10,838 nucleotides of DNA, from contig DASSSO010000127.1 of NCBI GenBank assembly GCA_035776735.1, positions 1-10,838 of the forward strand, in the 5' to 3' direction. This stretch comes from JACDAN01 sp035776735. GTDB taxonomy: Bacteria > Actinomycetota > Thermoleophilia > Gaiellales > Gaiellaceae. Shown here in pieces: positions 5,703-10,838 of this stretch. The notes under the pieces are model-generated. The model was not told the DNA's origin, searched no databases, and was given only the letters and a program-made list of their open reading frames with translations. Numbering within the stretch: the first letter of the stretch is position 1; each line of letters begins with the position of its first letter. Both the position numbers and the translations under genes were made by a program.

Positions 5703-6554
5703 CGGAGCACCACGGCCGGGTCCTCGAGGTAGCGGACGAACGGGATCTCCGTCAGGCGCTCGAACGCCTCGACGTAGCGAGCCCGCGTCCCGGCGACGAC
5801 GTCGTCGGGGAGCTCCGGGCCGGGATCGGACTTGTCCCAGCCGACGGTCTCGCAGTAGTCCCTCGCGAACTGCTTGTCGTAGGACGGCTGGCCGCGTCCC
5901 GGCTCGTACTGGTCGGCGGGCCAGAAGCGCGAGGAGTCCGGCGTCAGGGCCTCGTCGCCCAGGTGGAGCTGCCCGGCGCCGTCGACGCCGAACTCGAACT
6001 TCGTGTCCGCGATCAGGATCCCGCGCTGCGCCGCGTAGTCCGCCGCGTACCGGTAGAGCTCGATCGAGACCCGCTCGAGCAGCTCGGCGGTGTCCTCGCC
6101 GACGAGCTCGGCCGCCTGCGCGCGGGTGATGTTCTCGTCGTGGCCCGTCGCCGCCTTCGTCGAGGGCGTGAAGATCGGCTCGGGGAGCCGCTCGGATTCC
6201 CGCAGCCCCTCGGGCAGCTCGTGGCCGCAGACCGCGCCCGAGGCGAGGTAGTCCTTCCACCCCGAGCCGGTGAGGTAGCCGCGCACGACGCACTCGACCG
6301 GCACCATCTCCAGCCGCCGGCACTCCATCGACCGACCGTCGGGCCGGAGCGCGAGCATGTGGTTGGGGGCGATCTCGCGGGTTCGCCCGAACCAGAACGC
6401 CGACAGCCCGGTGAGCACGCGGCCCTTGTCCGGGATCTCGGTCGGGAGGACGACGTCGAACGTCGAGATCCGGTCGCTCGCGACCAGCAGCAGGCGCTGC
6501 TCGTCGAGCGCATAGAGCTCGCGGACCTTGCCGCTGCCGACGTGCGCGGCGGTC

Positions 6555-6562
<8 letters not shown>
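5699..6562 (-). CDS. purC: SAICAR synthetase (phosphoribosylaminoimidazole-succinocarboxamide synthase)
   Basis: A 287-residue enzyme that joins CAIR and aspartate, using ATP, to make SAICAR. Seen: GSGKVRELY near the N-terminus (phosphate-binding loop of the family), ASDRISTFDVVLPTEIPDKG at about residues 28-47, CVVRGYLTGSGWKDY (91-105), FTPSTKAATGHDENI (131-145) and IADTKFEFG (184-192). It is longer than the roughly 240-residue Bacillus form and matches the roughly 290-residue type seen in many actinobacteria and in yeast-like PurC. The ATG at 6562 lies inside the end of purB (8-nt overlap) and has a good Shine-Dalgarno. It overlaps purS by 4 nt downstream. Confidence 0.97.
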
Positions 6563-7880
<1,318 letters not shown>

Positions 7881-7887
7881 CGATCCG

Positions 7888-7893
7888 ACTCTA
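7888..7893 (-). promoter_or_regulatory. Candidate -10 element for purB-C-S-Q
   Basis: On the minus strand TAGAGT (4 of 6 to TATAAT; fits TAnnnT) ends exactly 7 nt before the purB GTG, within the 33-nt purE-purB gap. It would allow the purB-C-S-Q block to be transcribed separately as a leaderless message. No convincing -35 was found. Confidence 0.35.
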
Positions 7894-7913
7894 CACGCGG
7901 CTCAGGAAGGCGC

Positions 7914-8360
7914 TTAGAGCTCGGACGCCGGCAGCCCGCCGCCCTGCGCGAGAATCTTGGCGGCGAGGATCGCGGCGTTCCGCGCGCCGTCGATCGAGAC
8001 GCACGCGACGGGCACGCCCGGCGGCATCTGGACGATCGAGAGCAACGCGTCCATCCCGTCGCCGACGCTCTTGCTCGACCGGAGCGGTACGCCGATCACA
8101 GGCAGCTCGCTGTACGAGGCGACGACCCCCGGGAGCGCCGCCGCCATGCCGGCACCGGCGATGATCACGCGCACTCCGCGGAGCGCCGCCGTCGACGCGT
8201 ACTCCGCGACCGCGCGGGGATCCCGGTGCGCGGAGAGGACGTGGAACTCGTAGGAGATTCCGCGGTCGTCGAGCTCCTGGAGCGCGGGCTCCATCCGCTC
8301 GCGGTCCGTCTCCGAGCCCACGAGGACGCCCACGAGCGGGCCGCGCTCACCGAACTCCAT
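7914..8360 (-). CDS. purE: N5-carboxyaminoimidazole ribonucleotide mutase / AIR carboxylase catalytic subunit PurE
   Basis: A 148-residue PurE. Class I enzymes move the carboxylate of N5-CAIR (made by PurK) to give CAIR; class II enzymes use CO2 directly. Seen: VGVLVGSETDRERM (9-23), FHVLSAHRDP (39-48) with the catalytic His45 and the class I-type Arg46, VIIAGAGMAAALPGVVAS (65-82), IGVPLRSS and LLSIVQMPPGVPVA. Position 75, a His in the E. coli protein (AAHLPG), is Ala here. The ATG at 8360 is chosen because the frame upstream (to 8471) runs through the end of purD in another frame. It starts 28 nt after the purD stop, with only a weak Shine-Dalgarno, so it is probably co-transcribed with purD. 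No purK follows in this window. Confidence 0.95.
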   Translation of the reverse strand: MEFGERGPLVGVLVGSETDRERMEPALQELDDRGISYEFHVLSAHRDPRAVAEYASTAALRGVRVIIAGAGMAAALPGVVASYSELPVIGVPLRSSKSVGDGMDALLSIVQMPPGVPVACVSIDGARNAAILAAKILAQGGGLPASEL

Positions 8361-8388
8361 GAGCTGCTCGAACGGTTCCGTCTGTGTC

Positions 8389-9606
8389 TCAGGATGCAAT
8401 GCCGACTGTCCTCCCCGCGATGTCGCGACGGTACTGCATGCCGTCGAAGGAGATGCAGGCGCACGCCGCATAGACGGAGTCGCGCGCGGCCTCGACGGTC
8501 GGCCCGAGGCCGGTCACGCCCAGGATCCGCCCGCCGTTCGTCACGAGACGGCCTCCCTGCACCGCCGTGCCCGCATGGAAGACGAGCGCGCTCGCCTGGG
8601 CGTCGTCGATGCCCTCGATCGGCGTGCCGGAGTCCCCGCGGTCCGGATAGTCGCGCGAGGCGAGGACGACCGTGACCGCGGCGTCGTCGCTCACGCCCAG
8701 CGCGGAGCCGTCGAGGTCGCCGCCGGCCGCCGCCGCGAGCGCCTCGAGCAGATCGCCCTCGAGGCGCGGCAGCAGCGCCTGCGTCTCCGGGTCGCCGAAG
8801 CGGCAGTTGAACTCGAGCACCCGCGGCCCGGCGGCGGTCAGCATGAGGCCGGCGTAGAGGAGGCCCACGAACGGCCGCCCGCGGTCGGCGAGCTCGGCCA
8901 GCACCGGGCGGTGAACGGTGTCGAGCAACGCGTCGGCGTCGGTCGGCGACAGCTCGGCGACGGGTGAGTACGCGCCCATCCCGCCGGTGTTCGGCCCCGT
9001 GTCGCCGTCGCCGATCCGCTTGTAGTCGCGCGCGGGCGGGAGACCGACGGCGTTGCGCCCGTCCGCGAGCGCGAACAGCGACACCTCCTCACCCTCGAGC
9101 AGCTCCTCGATCACGAGCGGCTGGCCGAGCGGGCCGACCGTGCGGAGCGCGTCGTCGAGCGCGGCCTGGTCCGGACAGACGAAGACGCCCTTGCCGGCCG
9201 CGAGGCCGTCCACCTTGACCACGCAGGGCGGACGGGCGACCGCCAGGGTCGCGGCCGTCGGGACGCCGGCGGCGCGCATCACGTCCTTGGCGAAGCTCTT
9301 CGAGCCCTCGATCTGCGCCGCCTCGCGGCCCGGCCCGAAGACCGCGACGCCGGCGTGGCGCAGCTCGTCGGCGACACCGGAGACGAGCGGCGCCTCCGGG
9401 CCGACGACGACGAGGTCCGCCTCGAGGTTCCGGGCGAGGTCGAGCAGGCCTTCGCCGTCCTCGGCCCGGACGGGGTGGCACTCGCCCAGCCGCGCGATGC
9501 CCGGGTTTCCGGGCGCGGCGTGCAGCTCGTCCAGGGTGGAGCTCTGCCGCAGCTTCCACGCAAGCGCGTGCTCGCGGCCGCCGGAGCCGATCAGGAGCAC
9601 CCTCAC
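8389..9606 (-). CDS. purD: Phosphoribosylamine-glycine ligase (GAR synthetase)
   Basis: A 405-residue ATP-grasp enzyme joining phosphoribosylamine and glycine, the second step of purine synthesis. Seen: the N-terminal RVLLIGSGGREHALAW (2-17), VVVGPEAPLVSGVAD (66-80), GSKSFAKDVM (101-110), VVKVDGLAAGKGV (129-141) of the ATP-grasp fold, GPNTGGMGAYSP (204-215), and the metal/ATP loop EFNCRFGDPETQ (265-276). The stretch between GVPTA (114-118) and VVKVDG is about 10-15 residues shorter than in most PurD proteins, which helps explain the slightly short length. The GTG at 9606 is set by alignment with the usual PurD N-terminus. There is no Shine-Dalgarno, and a TAGACT lies 9 nt upstream. It lies 55 nt after purA and 28 nt before purE. 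Confidence 0.97.
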   Translation of the reverse strand: MRVLLIGSGGREHALAWKLRQSSTLDELHAAPGNPGIARLGECHPVRAEDGEGLLDLARNLEADLVVVGPEAPLVSGVADELRHAGVAVFGPGREAAQIEGSKSFAKDVMRAAGVPTAATLAVARPPCVVKVDGLAAGKGVFVCPDQAALDDALRTVGPLGQPLVIEELLEGEEVSLFALADGRNAVGLPPARDYKRIGDGDTGPNTGGMGAYSPVAELSPTDADALLDTVHRPVLAELADRGRPFVGLLYAGLMLTAAGPRVLEFNCRFGDPETQALLPRLEGDLLEALAAAAGGDLDGSALGVSDDAAVTVVLASRDYPDRGDSGTPIEGIDDAQASALVFHAGTAVQGGRLVTNGGRILGVTGLGPTVEAARDSVYAACACISFDGMQYRRDIAGRTVGIAS

Positions 9607-9615
9607 GTGCGGGCG

Positions 9616-9621
9616 AGTCTA
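9616..9621 (-). promoter_or_regulatory. Candidate -10 element for purD
   Basis: On the minus strand TAGACT (4 of 6 to TATAAT) ends 9 nt before the purD GTG. A weak -35-like TAGGAA (3 of 6) sits 17 nt upstream at 9639-9644, within the stem-loop at 9626-9649. It would start a transcript within a few bases of the start codon. Confidence 0.35.
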
Positions 9622-9625
9622 GTGC

Positions 9626-9649
9626 CGGGCTCGGAGGTTTCCTAGCCCG
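9626..9649 (-). terminator. Stem-loop in the purA-purD gap (possible weak terminator or attenuator)
   Basis: CGGGCT at 9626-9631 pairs with AGCCCG at 9644-9649. After one mismatch the stem continues with GGA/TCC around a 4-nt loop, giving nine base pairs in all. It begins 12 nt after the purA stop on the transcribed strand and lies just before the candidate purD -10. No T-run follows, so intrinsic termination is doubtful; it may instead stabilise the purA 3' end or modulate read-through into purD. Confidence 0.4.
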
Positions 9650-9661
9650 CCGAGGCCGGCG

Positions 9662-10838
9662 CTAGGGACGCGCGATCGCCTCGAGCGTCCGCTGCGAGAG
9701 GATCTGCTCGCGCGAGGCCCCGGTGCCGATGAGCGAGATCTCCACGCCGACCTGCTCCTCGACGAACCCGACGTAGCGGCGGGCCGCGTCGGGGAGGCGC
9801 GAGACGTCGTCCGTCGCGTCGAGCGGCTGCTCCCAGCCGGGCAGCACCTCGTAGACCGGCTCCGCGTGGTGGAAGTCGCTCTGGTGCGCAGGAAACTCCT
9901 CGGTCTCGGTGCCGTCGCGCAGCCGGTAGCGGACGCAGACCGGCAGCTCCGCGAAGGCGGAGAGGACGTCCAGCTTCGTGAGCGCCAGCGACGTGAAGCC
10001 GTTCAGCCGCGCCGCGTACCGCAGGCCGACGAGGTCGAGCCAGCCGCAGCGGCGCTCGCGGCCGGTGACGGTGCCGTACTCCCCGCCCAGCCGGCGCACC
10101 CGCTCCTGATCGTCGCCCGCGATCTCGGTCGGGAACGGGCCCTCGCCGACGCGGGTCAGGTACGCCTTCGCGACGCCGAGCACCGCGCCGATCCGGTTCG
10201 GCCCGATCCCGATACTCGTCGCAGCGGCACCTGCGACCGGGTTCGAGGAGGTGACGAACGGATACGTCCCGTGATCGAGGTCGAGCAGCGTCCCCTGCGC
10301 GCCCTCGAACAGCACGAACAGGCCGTCGCGCAGCGCGCGGTCGACCAGCAGCGACGTGTCGGCGAGGTACGGCCGAAGGCGCTGCGCGTAGCTCTCGTAA
10401 CGCGATGCCACGTCCTCGAGCTCGAGCGGTGCGGCCCCGTACACCCGCTCGAGCCAGAGATTCTTCTCGGCGAGCGCGACCTCGATCTTCTGCCGCAGGA
10501 TCTTGGCATCGAGGAGGTCCTGCGCCCGGATCCCGATCCGCGCCGCCTTGTCTCCGTATGCAGGTCCGATCCCTCGCCGCGTCGTCCCGATCTGGAGCGT
10601 GCCGAGCCGGCGCTCGCTCGCCTGGTCGAGTGCGACGTGCCACGGCATGATCAGGTGCGCGTTGCCCGAGAGATGCACCCGCTCGCTCGAGAGCCCACGG
10701 GCCTCGAGGTCGTCCAGCTCCTCGATGAAGACGCCCGGGTCGACGACGCACCCTGCGCCCAGCACGCACTCCTTGCCCCAGAGGATCCCCGAGGGCATGT
10801 GGCGGAACTTGTACGTCTGGCCGTCGGCGACGATCGTG
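9662..10838 (-). CDS. purA: Adenylosuccinate synthetase (5' end outside window)
   Basis: The C-terminal 391 residues of PurA, which joins IMP and aspartate, using GTP, to make adenylosuccinate, the first step from IMP to AMP. The frame is open to the window edge, so the true start lies beyond 10838 and the ATG at 10798 is internal. By family length about 40 residues are missing, including the GDEGKGK phosphate loop. Seen: the first visible residues TIVADGQTYKFRHMPSGIL match the segment after 'GGNNAGHT'. Then come NAHLIMPWH, TTRRGIGPAYGDKAAR (IMP site), FEGAQGTLLDLDHGTYPFVT followed by SSNP, TVTGRERRCGWLDLVGLRYA, and ALTKLDVLS (guanine-recognition TKLD). It is the most upstream visible gene of the purine run, followed by a 55-nt gap with a stem-loop. 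Confidence 0.97.
   Translation of the reverse strand, partial: TIVADGQTYKFRHMPSGILWGKECVLGAGCVVDPGVFIEELDDLEARGLSSERVHLSGNAHLIMPWHVALDQASERRLGTLQIGTTRRGIGPAYGDKAARIGIRAQDLLDAKILRQKIEVALAEKNLWLERVYGAAPLELEDVASRYESYAQRLRPYLADTSLLVDRALRDGLFVLFEGAQGTLLDLDHGTYPFVTSSNPVAGAAATSIGIGPNRIGAVLGVAKAYLTRVGEGPFPTEIAGDDQERVRRLGGEYGTVTGRERRCGWLDLVGLRYAARLNGFTSLALTKLDVLSAFAELPVCVRYRLRDGTETEEFPAHQSDFHHAEPVYEVLPGWEQPLDATDDVSRLPDAARRYVGFVEEQVGVEISLIGTGASREQILSQRTLEAIARP

Overview
This window is high-GC bacterial chromosome with dense, short-spaced genes and frequent GTG starts. Protein character (a Tat-exported amine oxidase, Actinobacteria-like purine enzymes) suggests an actinomycete-related organism, possibly Thermoleophilia (Gaiella/Solirubrobacter-like). 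That placement is an impression from protein character and composition, not a computed result. I see no mobile elements, CRISPR arrays, tRNA or rRNA genes.

The left part (1-4749) is an accessory-looking neighbourhood. The 5' end of a GABA-aminotransferase-type gene points left. Divergent from it are a Tat-signal flavin amine oxidase (398-1936) and, 17 nt downstream, a saccharopine-dehydrogenase-like NAD(P) protein (1954-2943). Converging on that pair, with a 19-nt 3' overlap, is a tiny lipoprotein (2925-3359). Its first half resembles the start of PotD-type spermidine/putrescine-binding proteins, but it is far too short for a complete binding protein. Back-to-back with it is an enolase-superfamily enzyme of unknown substrate (3370-4416), followed by an unrecognised 88-residue protein (4483-4749). 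Amine oxidase, aminotransferase, saccharopine-type dehydrogenase and PotD-like fragment together hint at amine/polyamine breakdown or sensing.

The right part (4759-10838) is a purine biosynthesis cluster, all on the minus strand. In transcription order it is purA (5' end outside the window), purD, purE, purB, purC, purS, purQ. purB/purC/purS/purQ overlap by 4-8 nt and are surely co-translated. The genes cover PRA to GAR (PurD), two subunits of FGAM synthase (PurS, PurQ), AIR carboxylation (PurE), SAICAR synthesis (PurC), the PurB lyase steps, and the first committed AMP step (PurA). purL, purF, purM, purN/T, purH and purK are not in the window.

The most interesting sequence-level pattern concerns translation starts. 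Several genes that begin a transcription unit lack a Shine-Dalgarno sequence. Instead they carry a -10-like hexamer ending about 7 nt before the start codon (GATACT, CATACT, CACAAT, TAGCGT, TAGAGT; looser in two others), as expected for leaderless transcripts. Genes inside the overlapping purine operon, and the amine oxidase, carry Shine-Dalgarno sequences instead. At 3357-3372 two such elements sit head to head, so the start codons of two divergent genes are about 10 nt apart.
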